Positions 38,302 through 46,983 of a DNA stretch of 64,000 nt are shown one piece after another; position 1 is the stretch's first letter; each line of letters begins with the position of its first letter. Position numbers and translations under genes: made by a program. The DNA lies in contig JBAYRO010000006.1 of NCBI GenBank assembly GCA_041676645.1, positions 1-64,000 of the forward strand, given 5' to 3'. This DNA comes from JAMLIN01 sp041676645 (GTDB lineage: Bacteria > Pseudomonadota > Gammaproteobacteria > Burkholderiales > Burkholderiaceae_E). The notes below the pieces were generated by a model, which was not told the origin of the DNA, searched no databases, and saw only the letters and a list, made by a program, of their open reading frames with translations.

Positions 38302-39663
38302 CTATTCCTCCCAGGCCTGGGCGAGCGCTTCGTCGACCTGTTCGACGGCAATCGTGTCCAGCCCCTCGATCGCCCGCTTCGGGGCGTTGGAGCGTGGCAC
38401 CAGGGCTCTCGAGAAACCGAGCTTGGCGGCCTCGCGGAGCCGCTCCTGGCCGCGGGGCGCCGGCCGAATCTCGCCGGCCAGGCCGACCTCGCCGAAAACG
38501 ACCAGGCCGCGCGGCAGGGGCCGGTCGCGCAGGGACGAGACCACCGCCAGCAGGACCGCGAGATCGGCGGCCGGCTCGGCGATCCGCACCCCGCCGACCG
38601 CGTTGATGAAGACGTCCTGGTCGAAGCAGGCGATACCGGCATGGCGATGCAGGACCGCCAGCAGCATGGCGAGGCGATTGTGTTCGAGCCCGACGCTCAG
38701 GCGGCGCGGATTGGGAACATGCGCGGTATCGACCAGCGCCTGCACCTCGACCAGCAGCGGCCGCGTCCCCTCCTGGGTCACCAGCACGCAGGAGCCCGGC
38801 ACCTCGCGCTCGCGCTGCGTGAGGAACAGCGCCGACGGATTGGAAACGCCGCGCAGGCCACGGTCGGTCATGGCGAACACGCCCAGTTCATTGACCGCGC
38901 CGAAGCGGTTCTTGAAGGCGCGCACGAGACGATACGAGGAATGGGTGTCGCCTTCGAAGTACAGCACCGTATCGACGATGTGCTCGAGCACCCGTGGCCC
39001 GGCCAGCGTCCCCTCCTTGGTCACATGGCCGATCATGACGATCGCCACGCCGGTCTGCTTGGAGAGCCGGGTCAGCTGCGATGCGCACTCGCGCACCTGC
39101 GCCACCGAACCCGGGGCGGATTGCAGCTCGGCCGAGTAGATGGTCTGGATCGAATCCACCACCACCAGCGTCGGCCGGCGCCGCTCGATCTCGCCGATGA
39201 TGCGCTCGAGCGCCGTTTCGGCCATGAGGGGCGCATCCGATCCCTCCAGGCCGAGCCGTCGCGCCCGCAGCGCGATCTGGGAGGCGGACTCCTCGCCGCT
39301 GACATAGAGCACCGGCCGCTCGCGCGCCATGTGGACCAGGGCCTGCAGGAGCAGGGTCGACTTGCCGATGCCGGGGTCGCCGCCGATGAGCACCACCGAG
39401 CCATCGACGAGGCCACCGCCGAGGACCCGGTCGAACTCCCCGCTGCCGGTCGACACCCGGCTGACGTCCTCGGTGGAAACCTCCGAGATCGAGACCACCG
39501 GCTGGCTCGGGGCGATCGACTGGAAACGCCCGGCGCCGCCGCGGGCTTCGGCGATCGTTTCCTCGAGCGTGTTCCACTCGGCGCAATGCGGACACTGGCC
39601 CTGCCACTTGGCGGCAACGCCGCCACAGGCGGTGCAGACATGCTGGACCTTCGCGCGGGCCAT
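38302..39663 (-). CDS. radA: DNA repair protein RadA
   Basis: RecA-like helicase that drives branch migration of recombination intermediates. The 453-residue protein has an N-terminal four-cysteine zinc finger (CTACGG...CPHC, residues about 10-29), Walker A GGDPGIGKST (about 95-104), Walker B TLVVVDSIQT, the RadA-specific KNRFG motif (FKNRFGAV, about 258-265) and a C-terminal Lon-like non-proteolytic domain. The ATG overlaps the alr stop (TGATG), so alr and radA are one operon. Confidence 0.97.
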   Translation of the reverse strand: MARAKVQHVCTACGGVAAKWQGQCPHCAEWNTLEETIAEARGGAGRFQSIAPSQPVVSISEVSTEDVSRVSTGSGEFDRVLGGGLVDGSVVLIGGDPGIGKSTLLLQALVHMARERPVLYVSGEESASQIALRARRLGLEGSDAPLMAETALERIIGEIERRRPTLVVVDSIQTIYSAELQSAPGSVAQVRECASQLTRLSKQTGVAIVMIGHVTKEGTLAGPRVLEHIVDTVLYFEGDTHSSYRLVRAFKNRFGAVNELGVFAMTDRGLRGVSNPSALFLTQREREVPGSCVLVTQEGTRPLLVEVQALVDTAHVPNPRRLSVGLEHNRLAMLLAVLHRHAGIACFDQDVFINAVGGVRIAEPAADLAVLLAVVSSLRDRPLPRGLVVFGEVGLAGEIRPAPRGQERLREAAKLGFSRALVPRSNAPKRAIEGLDTIAVEQVDEALAQAWEE

Positions 39664-40766
39664 CAGTGCGCGTTCCGCTCCGCATCCGTCCCGGCCACCC
39701 GCAGCGGCACCCGGGGCGCGAGGGCGCACATGAGTTCGTAGCCGATCGTCCCGGCGGCGGCGGCGACCTCGTCGATGGGCACGCCCTCCCCCCACAGCTC
39801 GACCGGCGTGCCGATGTCGGCCCGCGGTACCGGCTCGAGGTCGACGCTGAGCATGTCCATGGACACCCGGCCGACCAGCTGGGTCCGGACGCCGCCGACC
39901 ATGACCGGCGTCCCGGTCGGCGCGTGCCGCGGATAGCCATCGGCATAGCCGCAGGCAACGGTGCCGATGCGCATCGGAGCCGGGGCGGTGAACGTCGCCC
40001 CATAACCCACCGACTCGCCGGCCTCGATGCGACGCACCGCGATCAGCTCGGACGCCAGCGTCATGCCGGCCCGCAAGCCGAGGCTGGCGGCGCTGCGGCT
40101 TTCGAAAGGACTGCCCCCGTACAGCATGATGCCGGGCCGGATCCAGTCGGCGTGCGCAACCGGGCTGGCCAGCACGGCCGCCGAATTGGCGAAGGAGCAC
40201 GGGCCGGGGGACGCCTGCCGGAGGGCGCGGATCCGGGCGAACGCCGGCTCGATCCCGCCGGGCCGGTCGGCGTTGGCGAAATGACTCATGAGGCCGAGCT
40301 CGGCGCTGCCCGCGAAGGCCCCGAGCCGGGTGCGCGCCGCCACGATGCCGGCGCCATCGAAGCCGAGCCGATGCATGCCCGAGTCGAACTTGAGCCAGAT
40401 CGCTGGCGGCACCGCTCCCGCTTCGCGCGCGGCGGCCTCGATCCAGTCGAGCTGGATCGCCGAATGCACCGCGATGTCGAGACGCTCGCGGATCGCCTGG
40501 CTGGCATCGGCCGGTTCGAAGGGACCTTCGAGCATCAGGATGCGACGCTCGGGATAGCGCTCGCGCAGCATCGCGGCGCGATCGAATTCGAGCAGGGCCA
40601 GCCCGTCGGCAGCAGCGAAGGCGGCGGCCGTCCTCAATAGTCCATGGCCATAGCCATCGGCCTTGAGCACGGCCCAGATGCGCGCGCCGGGCGCCGCGGC
40701 GCGCGCGCGCGCCAGGTTGGCGGCGAGCGCCGCCGGATGGATCGTCGCCTGGATGGGTCGGGGCAT
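39663..40766 (-). CDS. alr: Alanine racemase
   Basis: PLP enzyme that interconverts L- and D-alanine for peptidoglycan. The 367-residue protein (from ATG 40766) has the PLP lysine in AVLKADGYGHG (Lys35) and the opposing catalytic tyrosine in SVGYGATF (about 255). The TIM-barrel and C-terminal beta-domain are complete (GRVSMDML, ELWGEGVPIDEVA). No ribosome site precedes ATG 40766; a GTG at 40781 is in frame but shares the promoter-like sequence. It is divergent from lplT. Confidence 0.96.
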   Translation of the reverse strand: MPRPIQATIHPAALAANLARARAAAPGARIWAVLKADGYGHGLLRTAAAFAAADGLALLEFDRAAMLRERYPERRILMLEGPFEPADASQAIRERLDIAVHSAIQLDWIEAAAREAGAVPPAIWLKFDSGMHRLGFDGAGIVAARTRLGAFAGSAELGLMSHFANADRPGGIEPAFARIRALRQASPGPCSFANSAAVLASPVAHADWIRPGIMLYGGSPFESRSAASLGLRAGMTLASELIAVRRIEAGESVGYGATFTAPAPMRIGTVACGYADGYPRHAPTGTPVMVGGVRTQLVGRVSMDMLSVDLEPVPRADIGTPVELWGEGVPIDEVAAAAGTIGYELMCALAPRVPLRVAGTDAERNAH

Positions 40767-40772
40767 GCAGGA

Positions 40773-40778
40773 ACTATA
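40773..40778 (-). promoter_or_regulatory. -10-like TATAGT six bases before alr
   Basis: On the minus strand TATAGT ends six bases before ATG 40766, so transcription could begin on the start codon. No good -35 is visible. Confidence 0.4.
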
Positions 40779-40828
40779 CACAGGCGCGCCGAGTGGGTAA
40801 TACGGCGGCCGACCGTGGGAATCGTTCG

Positions 40829-40837
40829 TGGTATAAA
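40829..40837 (+). promoter_or_regulatory. Extended -10 promoter of lplT
   Basis: TGG-TATAAA (TG at 40829-40830, hexamer 40832-40837) is an extended -10 element in the 155-base alr-lplT gap. A leader of about 78 bases would result. Confidence 0.55.
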
Positions 40838-40921
40838 CGCCCCGCCCCTGCCGAACGCCGGGCGCAGAGTGCCGGTGGCGCCACCGGCAGCCAGGAGCAG
40901 CACCCCACCGGCCAAGGGCGA

Positions 40922-42205
40922 ATGAAGCGCGGGTTCTACACGATCATTGCGGCGCAGTTCTTTTCCTCGCTCGCCGACAACGCACTGCTCATCGCCGCGA
41001 TCGCCCTGCTGATCGAGATGCAGGCGCCGGCCTGGATGACGCCGCTGCTCAAGCTCTCCTTCACGATCTCCTACGTCATGCTCGCCCCCTTCGTCGGCGC
41101 CGTCGCCGATTCCTTTCGCAAGGGCCGGGTCATGCTGGTCACCAATGCGGTGAAGATGATCGGCTGCCTGCTGATGTTCATGACCCTCCATCCCGTGCTC
41201 GCCTACGGCGTCGTGGGATTCGGGGCCTCCGCGTATTCGCCGGCCAAGTACGGCATCCTCACCGAACTGCTGCCGCCCGAGAAACTGGTCGCGGCCAACG
41301 GCTGGATCGAGGGCGCCACGGTCGGATCGATCATCATCGGCACCCTGATCGGCGGAGCGCTGATCCATCCGGACATCGCCGGCCTGCTGCTGTCCATCGA
41401 CCTGCCGGGCATCGACCTCGGCATCGACACGCCGGCCTCGGCCGCGATCACGGTCATCGCGGGGATCTATTTCATCGCCGGCATCCTGAATCTCTGGATC
41501 GTCGACACCGGGGCACGCTACAAGGCGCAGCAACGCAATCCGCTGCGCCTGATCGCCGACTTCGCGCGCGCCAATGTCATGCTCTGGTCGGACCGACTCG
41601 GCCAGATCTCCCTGTCGGTGACGACCCTGTTCTGGGGCGCCGGCGCCACCCTGCAGTTCATCGTCCTCGACTGGGCGCGCGAGGCGCTCGACATGTCGCT
41701 GGACAAGGCCGCCGTCCTGCAGGGGATCGTCGCCGTGGGCATCGCGTTCGGCGCAGTGGCCGCGGCCCGCCATGTCCCGTTGCGCCGTTCGCTGCGGATC
41801 CTGCCGGTAGGCGTGGCGATGGGGCTGGTCGTCCCGCTGATGACCCTCATCGAGACGACCGCCCTTGCAGTGCCCCTGCTGGTGATCGTCGGCCTGCTGG
41901 CCGGTTTCTTCGTGGTGCCCATGAACGCGCTGCTCCAGCATCGCGGCCATGTCCTGCTCTCGGCGGGCCATTCGATCGCGGTGCAGAACTTCAACGAGAA
42001 CATGAACATCCTGCTGATGCTCGGCCTCTATGCCTGGCTGCTGGGCAGCGACCTGAGCGTCAACGCGGTGATCTGCATGTTCGGCGGCTTCATCGCGGTG
42101 ACCATGGTGCTGGTCATCGTCGTCCACGCCCGCAACCAGAAGCGCTTCGACTCCGAATCGCTCATCGGGCAGCACAAGCCACTGCGGGACCCCGACCTTA
42201 CGTAG
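40922..42205 (+). CDS. lplT: Lysophospholipid transporter LplT
   Basis: Major facilitator family flippase that brings lysophospholipids, chiefly lysophosphatidylethanolamine, into the inner leaflet for re-acylation. The 427 residues form about 12 hydrophobic segments starting MKRGFYTIIAAQFFSSLADNALLIAAIALL, with the LplT-typical VGFGASAYSPAKYGILTELLPPEKLVAANGW (about 100-130) and NENMNILLMLGLY. The partner acyltransferase Aas is not fused or adjacent here. Convergent with the UDG gene, 42 bases apart. Confidence 0.93.
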   Translation: MKRGFYTIIAAQFFSSLADNALLIAAIALLIEMQAPAWMTPLLKLSFTISYVMLAPFVGAVADSFRKGRVMLVTNAVKMIGCLLMFMTLHPVLAYGVVGFGASAYSPAKYGILTELLPPEKLVAANGWIEGATVGSIIIGTLIGGALIHPDIAGLLLSIDLPGIDLGIDTPASAAITVIAGIYFIAGILNLWIVDTGARYKAQQRNPLRLIADFARANVMLWSDRLGQISLSVTTLFWGAGATLQFIVLDWAREALDMSLDKAAVLQGIVAVGIAFGAVAAARHVPLRRSLRILPVGVAMGLVVPLMTLIETTALAVPLLVIVGLLAGFFVVPMNALLQHRGHVLLSAGHSIAVQNFNENMNILLMLGLYAWLLGSDLSVNAVICMFGGFIAVTMVLVIVVHARNQKRFDSESLIGQHKPLRDPDLT

Positions 42206-42247
42206 CAAGCGGCGGCGCGACCCCAGGCCGGACGGGTGCGCCCCGCC

Positions 42248-42940
42248 TTACCCGGGCGGACCGGCGGTCGCGCGCGCGAGACAGAGATCCTGCCAGCAAC
42301 GCGCCTTGTCCTCGTGCCGATCCCGCAACAGGTAGGCCGGGTGATAGGTCACCACCACCGGCACATCGAGTTCGCCCACGCGATAGCGATGGACCCGTCC
42401 GCGCAGGCTGGCAATGCTGGCATCGGTACCGAGCAGTGTCTGCGCCGCGAAACGGCCCACCACGAGGATCAGTCGCGGGCGCAGCAATTCGACCTGGCGG
42501 CGCAGGAAGGGCGCGCACTGCTCCACCTCTTCGGGACGCGGATTACGGTTGGCCGGCGGGTGGCACTTGAGCACATTGGCGATGAAGACACCCCGGTCGC
42601 GACCCAGGCCGACCGAGGCCAGCATCGCATCGAGCAGGCGCCCCGCCTGGCCGACGAAGGGCTCCCCCCTGCGATCCTCCTCGACACCCGGCGCCTCCCC
42701 GATCACCATCCAGTGGGCCTGCCGGTCGCCGACGCCGAAAACCGTCTGGCTGCGCGCCCTCGACAGACTGCATGCCTCGCACAGGGCGACGCGCTCGCGC
42801 AGGCCGTCGAGATCGAGACCGGCGAGATCGGCCGGGCCAGCCGCCGGGGACAGCCCTGGCGTCGGCGATGGCGACGCCCGCAGAACCCAGGCGGGGCCGA
42901 TGTCGAGGGCGGCCCACGCCCTGCGCTGGCTCTCGTTCAT
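42248..42940 (-). CDS. Family 4 uracil-DNA glycosylase (Fe-S type)
   Basis: Removes uracil from DNA. The 230-residue protein has the family 4 core: the Fe-S ligand cysteines start at LCEACSLSRARSQTVFG, then GEAPGVEEDRRGEPFVGQAG (catalytic motif, about 92-111), a third cysteine in NVLKCHPPANRNP and a fourth in EEVEQCAPFL, then VVTYHPAYLLR. The N-terminal 60 residues are Pro/Ala-rich, as in relatives once annotated as phage SPO1 DNA-polymerase-related proteins. The ATG at 42940 overlaps the rimI stop (ATGA), giving tsaB-rimI-UDG in one transcript. Confidence 0.93.
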   Translation of the reverse strand: MNESQRRAWAALDIGPAWVLRASPSPTPGLSPAAGPADLAGLDLDGLRERVALCEACSLSRARSQTVFGVGDRQAHWMVIGEAPGVEEDRRGEPFVGQAGRLLDAMLASVGLGRDRGVFIANVLKCHPPANRNPRPEEVEQCAPFLRRQVELLRPRLILVVGRFAAQTLLGTDASIASLRGRVHRYRVGELDVPVVVTYHPAYLLRDRHEDKARCWQDLCLARATAGPPG

Positions 42941-43434
42941 GGCAGCGCGCGCGCCATCACGATCGCGTCCTCGCGCGTGCCGCCGGCGGCCGGATAGTAG
43001 CCGCGTCGCAGGCCGATGCGTCGAAAGCCGCGGCTTTCGTAGAGGTGGATGGCGATGGGGTTGCTCGGGCGCACTTCGAGCAGCATGCGGCCCGCGCCGC
43101 GTCGCACGGTGTCCTCGAGGAGCCAGTCGAGCATCGCGGCGCCGATGCCCCGGCCCTGCAGGGCCGGGGCCACCGTGATGTTCAGCAGATGGACTTCCTC
43201 GGGCGCCCACATCAGCAGCGAATACCCGCAAGGATCCACGGCCGGCGCACCACGGGCGGAGCCCAGGCCGAAGAGCCATGCATCGTGCCCGGCCCGGATC
43301 GAACTCACGAAATTCTGCAGCGTCCAGGGATATTCATAGGCCTCGCGCTCGATGCGCTCGACCCGCACGCAGTCGCCCTCTCCCATCGCCCGGGCTTCCA
43401 GCCGATCGGTCTCCTGCCAGGCCCGCGCCGCCAT
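42937..43434 (-). CDS. rimI: Ribosomal-protein-alanine N-acetyltransferase RimI
   Basis: GNAT acetyltransferase; RimI acetylates the N-terminal alanine of ribosomal protein S18. The 165 residues have the acetyl-CoA loop VAPALQGRGIGAAMLDWLLE (Q/R-x-x-G-x-G/A) and the C-terminal LYESRGFRRIGLRRGYYPAAGG, typical of RimI. I start at ATG 43434, one base after the tsaB stop. tsaB-rimI adjacency is common in bacteria. Confidence 0.92.
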   Translation of the reverse strand: MAARAWQETDRLEARAMGEGDCVRVERIEREAYEYPWTLQNFVSSIRAGHDAWLFGLGSARGAPAVDPCGYSLLMWAPEEVHLLNITVAPALQGRGIGAAMLDWLLEDTVRRGAGRMLLEVRPSNPIAIHLYESRGFRRIGLRRGYYPAAGGTREDAIVMARALP

Positions 43435-43435
43435 C

Positions 43436-44230
43436 TCAGGCTCCGGCGGCGCGCAGCGCGCGCTGTTCATCGACATCGAGCGCAACCTTCTCGCGGACAT
43501 AGCGTGGGGCCGCGTCTGCCGGATCCAGCCAGCTCGTCGCCGGATCGGCGGCGATCATCGCGATGGCCGCGGCATCCGCTCGCGTATCGACCGGCGCGAT
43601 GCCGAGGCGAACGAGGGCATCGCGCAGATCGGGATGGCGGTGCTGGGCATCCCCGGTGAATCGCAGGCCGGGATGTCGCCGCGCCCAGTGTTCGAGGGCT
43701 GCGACGACCTGCTCCGGGCCCGCGCAGCCGGGCTCGAGGAGGGTCGACACCGCGGCCCTGTTGCACGCGGCTTGAACCGCGGGCGCGAAGACGCCGAAAT
43801 AACACTCGCCCATGCGGGCGTCGTTGGCGACGAAGACAGGGGACTCGCCCATTCCCTTTCCACCCTGTGTCGCTGCCGGCCCGAGCGCAAGGGCAACCGC
43901 GGCGGCTTCGAGGGTGCCCACCGGGCAGACCGGGATCCCGAGTGCGATGCCAAGGCCCTGTGCCATGGCGCAGGCCACCCGCAGGCTGGTGAACCCGCCC
44001 GGCCCCGCCTCGAAGGCGACGCCAGCGAGATCGGCAGGGCGGCTCGCCGTGCGCGCCATCAGCCCGGATACGAGTGGCAGCAGGCGGGCCGAATGCGATT
44101 GCGCGACATTCTCGGTGACGACCGCGAGTTCGTCCGGCGCATCACCGCGGCGCAGGGCCACCGAAGCCGATTCGCCGAAGACGGCGATGGCGAGCACGAT
44201 ACCGCTGGGGTGACTTGCCGGGATGGTCAT
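43436..44230 (-). CDS. tsaB: tRNA N6-threonylcarbamoyladenosine protein TsaB
   Basis: Non-catalytic partner of TsaD in making t6A at position 37 of ANN-decoding tRNAs. The 264 residues keep the family block FEAGPGGFTSLRVACAMAQGLGIALGIPV and NDARMGECYFGVF. The N-terminal phosphate-type motif is altered: the usual LA-IDTS reads LAIAVFGES, so the conserved Asp is lost. ATG 44230 is used because the TTG at 44239 overlaps a -10-like box. It is first in tsaB-rimI-UDG. Confidence 0.9.
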   Translation of the reverse strand: MTIPASHPSGIVLAIAVFGESASVALRRGDAPDELAVVTENVAQSHSARLLPLVSGLMARTASRPADLAGVAFEAGPGGFTSLRVACAMAQGLGIALGIPVCPVGTLEAAAVALALGPAATQGGKGMGESPVFVANDARMGECYFGVFAPAVQAACNRAAVSTLLEPGCAGPEQVVAALEHWARRHPGLRFTGDAQHRHPDLRDALVRLGIAPVDTRADAAAIAMIAADPATSWLDPADAAPRYVREKVALDVDEQRALRAAGA

Positions 44231-44238
44231 GGGCGGCA

Positions 44239-44244
44239 ATTGTA
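44239..44244 (-). promoter_or_regulatory. -10-like TACAAT eight bases before tsaB
   Basis: On the minus strand TACAAT lies eight bases before ATG 44230, with no ribosome site between. The -35 is poor (TTGG at a short spacing). Confidence 0.4.
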
Positions 44245-44326
44245 CCGAGCGACTGGTCGGCCAACGACACCGCGGAGCGCATCGGGAGGCACTTCGACGA
44301 ACCGCCGGCGGGAAGCCCGCAGGGGT

Positions 44327-44623
44327 CTAGTGCGGTCGCTGCGGGCCGCGGTTTTCGAAGGGAATGGGATTCTGGCGCAATTGCTCGCGCAGGGCCCGAC
44401 GCTCCTCGGGGGACAGGCGCGCCCTGCTCAGGCCGGCACCGGGCCCGAGCGCGTCGGGCCGCAGCGCCGCAGCGGGCCGGGTATCGGAGATATCCTGGCG
44501 AAGCAATTCGGAGCGGAAGCGAGTACGCTCGACATCACCCATTCGACGGGCCCCATCGGCCATTGCATCGACACTGACGGCGAGGACCATCGCACCGAGG
44601 AAGAGTGAAGGAGGAATCCTCAT
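44327..44623 (-). CDS. Small secreted hypothetical protein
   Basis: I do not recognise a characterised family. The 98-residue product begins with a signal peptide (MRIPPSLFLGAMVLAVSVDAMA, likely cut after AMA), so it should be periplasmic. The mature part is rich in Arg, has no cysteine, and ends with LSPEERRALREQLRQ, an Arg/Glu helix seen in several small periplasmic betaproteobacterial proteins. It is divergent from ompR, with 120 bases between, and lies 96 bases upstream of tsaB on the same strand. No strong ribosome site precedes ATG 44623. Confidence 0.65.
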   Translation of the reverse strand: MRIPPSLFLGAMVLAVSVDAMADGARRMGDVERTRFRSELLRQDISDTRPAAALRPDALGPGAGLSRARLSPEERRALREQLRQNPIPFENRGPQRPH

Positions 44624-44731
44624 GCCCCAATTCTATGCCAGTGCCCGCCATATGCCACAATGCCCGGGTAAACGGTGTAACAAGCCGTAAGCCTCGCAGG
44701 TCCGTCTCGCGGCCATGCGAAACCCACTGGT

Positions 44732-44737
44732 TATGAT
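44732..44737 (+). promoter_or_regulatory. -10-like TATGAT six bases before ompR
   Basis: TATGAT (five of six) ends six bases before ATG 44744; no Shine-Dalgarno site lies between and the -35 region is poor. Confidence 0.4.
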
Positions 44738-44743
44738 TGCGCC

Positions 44744-45463
44744 ATGAGCCCAGCGCAAAACCGGATCCTGGTCGTCGACGACGACCCCAAGATGCGCGAT
44801 CTCCTGCGCCGCTACCTGAGCGACAACCAGTTCGAGGTCAGCCTCGCCCAGGACGCCGCAGCGATGAACCGCCTGATGCTGCGCGAGCCCTTCGACCTGA
44901 TCGTGCTCGACCTCATGATGCCCGGCGAGGACGGCCTGTCGGTCGTCCGCCGCCTGCGCGGCGCCAACGATCGCACGCCGATCATCATGCTCACGGCCAA
45001 GGGTGACGACATCGACCGCATCGTCGGTCTCGAGGTCGGCGCCGACGACTACCTGCCCAAGCCTTTCAATCCCCGTGAACTGCTGGCGCGCATCCATGCG
45101 GTGCTGCGTCGCCGCCCGCCCCCCGAAGCGCCCGGCGCGCCGACGACCGAGGCGGCCGAAGTCGAGTTCGGCCCGTTCCTCCTCAATCTCGCGACCCGCG
45201 CCCTGACGCGCGATGGCGAACCCATCCCCCTCACCACCGGCGAGTTCAGCGTCCTCAAGGTCCTCGGCCAGAACCCCCGTGTACCGATGTCGCGCGAAAA
45301 GCTGATGGCGCTCGCACGGGGTCGCGAGTACGGCGCCTACGACCGCAGCCTCGATGTGCAGATCTCCCGCCTGCGCAAGCTGATCGAAGCCGATCCCCAG
45401 CAGCCACGCTACATCCAGACCGTCTGGGGCGTCGGCTACGTGTTCATCCCGGACGACAAGTAA
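44744..45463 (+). CDS. ompR: OmpR-type response regulator
   Basis: DNA-binding regulator of the EnvZ/OmpR system (osmotic and envelope response). The 239 residues have a receiver domain with the acidic pocket VVDDD (12-14), phosphoacceptor Asp56 (VLDLMMPGEDG), the switch Thr in MLTAKGDD and Lys in YLPKPFNP, then a winged-helix domain ending in DVQISRLRKLIEADPQ and VWGVGYVF. Similarity to OmpR is strong through both domains. The partner kinase starts six bases downstream. Confidence 0.93.
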   Translation: MSPAQNRILVVDDDPKMRDLLRRYLSDNQFEVSLAQDAAAMNRLMLREPFDLIVLDLMMPGEDGLSVVRRLRGANDRTPIIMLTAKGDDIDRIVGLEVGADDYLPKPFNPRELLARIHAVLRRRPPPEAPGAPTTEAAEVEFGPFLLNLATRALTRDGEPIPLTTGEFSVLKVLGQNPRVPMSREKLMALARGREYGAYDRSLDVQISRLRKLIEADPQQPRYIQTVWGVGYVFIPDDK

Positions 45464-45469
45464 GCCGGC

Positions 45470-46870
45470 GTGCCCCAGCGTCGCATGCGGATCAGCCTGT
45501 TCTGGCGGACCTTCATGCTGCTCGTCGTGCTGGTGGTGGCCAGCCTCGCGCTCCTGCTCGGCGTGATGCGCTGGCTCGACCGGGCGCCGGCCGAGCAGCG
45601 CCTGGCCTGGGAGATCGCCTCGGTGGCAAACCTGACGCGATCCGCCCTGATCAGCTCCCAGCCCGAGCGCCGCCTGATGCTCCTGCGCGAGCTCGCCCGC
45701 GACGAAGGGGTGCGGGTCCTGCCGCTCGAGTCGTCCGATCGCATCGAAGCCGACCTGCGCAGCGACCGGGTGCACGACCTGCGGGGCTATCTGCAGAATC
45801 TGCTGGGATCGGACACCATCGTCGTCCTCGGTTCGGTCAACGACATCGACGGACTCTGGGTGAGCTTCGACATCGAGGGCGACGGCTACTGGCTGCTGAT
45901 GCAGCGCCGGCGCCTCGAGCGCCACTTCGGCTCGGGCCTGTCGGTCGTCCTCGGCCTGTCGGCCGGCCTGTCCCTGCTCGGCGCCCTGATCCTCAGTCGT
46001 CTCGTCAACCAGCCGCTGTCGCGGCTGGCGGGGGCATTGGGGGCCTTGAGCCGGGGCGAACCGGCCCCGCGCCTGCGCGAGGAACTCGTCGTCAGCGAGA
46101 TTGCCGAAGTCAACCGGCGATTCAACCAGATGGCGAGCGATCTCTCGGCGCTGGAGGCGGACCGCTCGATCGCACTCGCCGGGATCTCGCACGACATCCG
46201 CAGCCCGCTCGCGCGCCTGCGCATGGAAATCGAGCTGGCGCCCCTCGAGGAAGCGCAGCGCACACCCATGGTCGAGGATATCGAACGCATCGACAGGATC
46301 GTCGGCCAGTTCGTCGATTTCGCCCGCGCCGGCCAACCGCCCCGCTTCGAGCAGGTCGACGTCGCGGACCTGCTCGACCAGCTGCCGGCGCCCTACCGGC
46401 AGCAATCCGGTGAACCCGTGGTCGAACTGTCCGTGTTCGCGCCGGCCAGCCTGCGCTGGCACGGCGATCCCGTCGACCTGCAGCGAGCGATCGGCAATCT
46501 CATCGACAATGCGATCCGCTACGGGCGCGGCCCAGGACAGGCGATCGCGAAGATCACGGTGTCGGCACGACGCGCGGCCGGAGGCATCGAGCTCAGCGTC
46601 GCCGACGAAGGCCCCGGCGTCCCGGAAACCGCGCTCGCGGAACTGCGGCGGCCCTTCAGCCGGCTCGATCTCGCCCGTGGCGGCAACGAAGGCTCCGGAC
46701 TGGGACTGGCGATCGTCGATCGGCTCGCGCGGCGCTATGGTGGCCAGCTCGAACTGCGCAACCGGCCGGCGGGTGGGCTGGCCGCCATCCTGCAGTTGCC
46801 CGACCAGCGCCGGCGCGGCGCGCGCGCCGAGGCAAGCGCGATCACCGAGACGCCGGTGAAGTCCTCATAG
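45470..46870 (+). CDS. envZ: EnvZ-type sensor histidine kinase
   Basis: Inner-membrane sensor kinase for the adjacent OmpR. The 466 residues contain a first transmembrane segment (about 13-34), a periplasmic domain of about 130 residues, a second transmembrane segment (about 160-180), a HAMP linker, a dimerisation domain with phosphoacceptor His241 in GISHDIRSPLARLRME, and an ATP-binding domain with N box NLIDNAIRYG, G1 DEGPGVP and G2 GSGLGLAI. Start GTG 45470 is used; ATG 45485 is also possible. The periplasmic domain is not obviously related to E. coli EnvZ, so the signal may differ. Confidence 0.9.
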   Translation: MPQRRMRISLFWRTFMLLVVLVVASLALLLGVMRWLDRAPAEQRLAWEIASVANLTRSALISSQPERRLMLLRELARDEGVRVLPLESSDRIEADLRSDRVHDLRGYLQNLLGSDTIVVLGSVNDIDGLWVSFDIEGDGYWLLMQRRRLERHFGSGLSVVLGLSAGLSLLGALILSRLVNQPLSRLAGALGALSRGEPAPRLREELVVSEIAEVNRRFNQMASDLSALEADRSIALAGISHDIRSPLARLRMEIELAPLEEAQRTPMVEDIERIDRIVGQFVDFARAGQPPRFEQVDVADLLDQLPAPYRQQSGEPVVELSVFAPASLRWHGDPVDLQRAIGNLIDNAIRYGRGPGQAIAKITVSARRAAGGIELSVADEGPGVPETALAELRRPFSRLDLARGGNEGSGLGLAIVDRLARRYGGQLELRNRPAGGLAAILQLPDQRRRGARAEASAITETPVKSS

Positions 46871-46983
46871 CCACAGGCAATCGAAGGCATACCTAAAGGC
46901 AATTGGCGGCGACATATCGGTCTGATAAGGTTCGCGGACAAGCACTGGTCACGACGATTTCACGAACCAGGAGGAGACCCGCC

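Noticed and set aside
44622..44690. 22-codon plus-strand frame with a strong AAGGAGG ribosome site, ahead of ompR
   Set aside because: The apparent ribosome site is the reverse complement of the Arg-Ile-Pro-Pro codons of the small secreted protein, and the peptide (MPQFYASARHMPQCPGKRCN...) has no other support.
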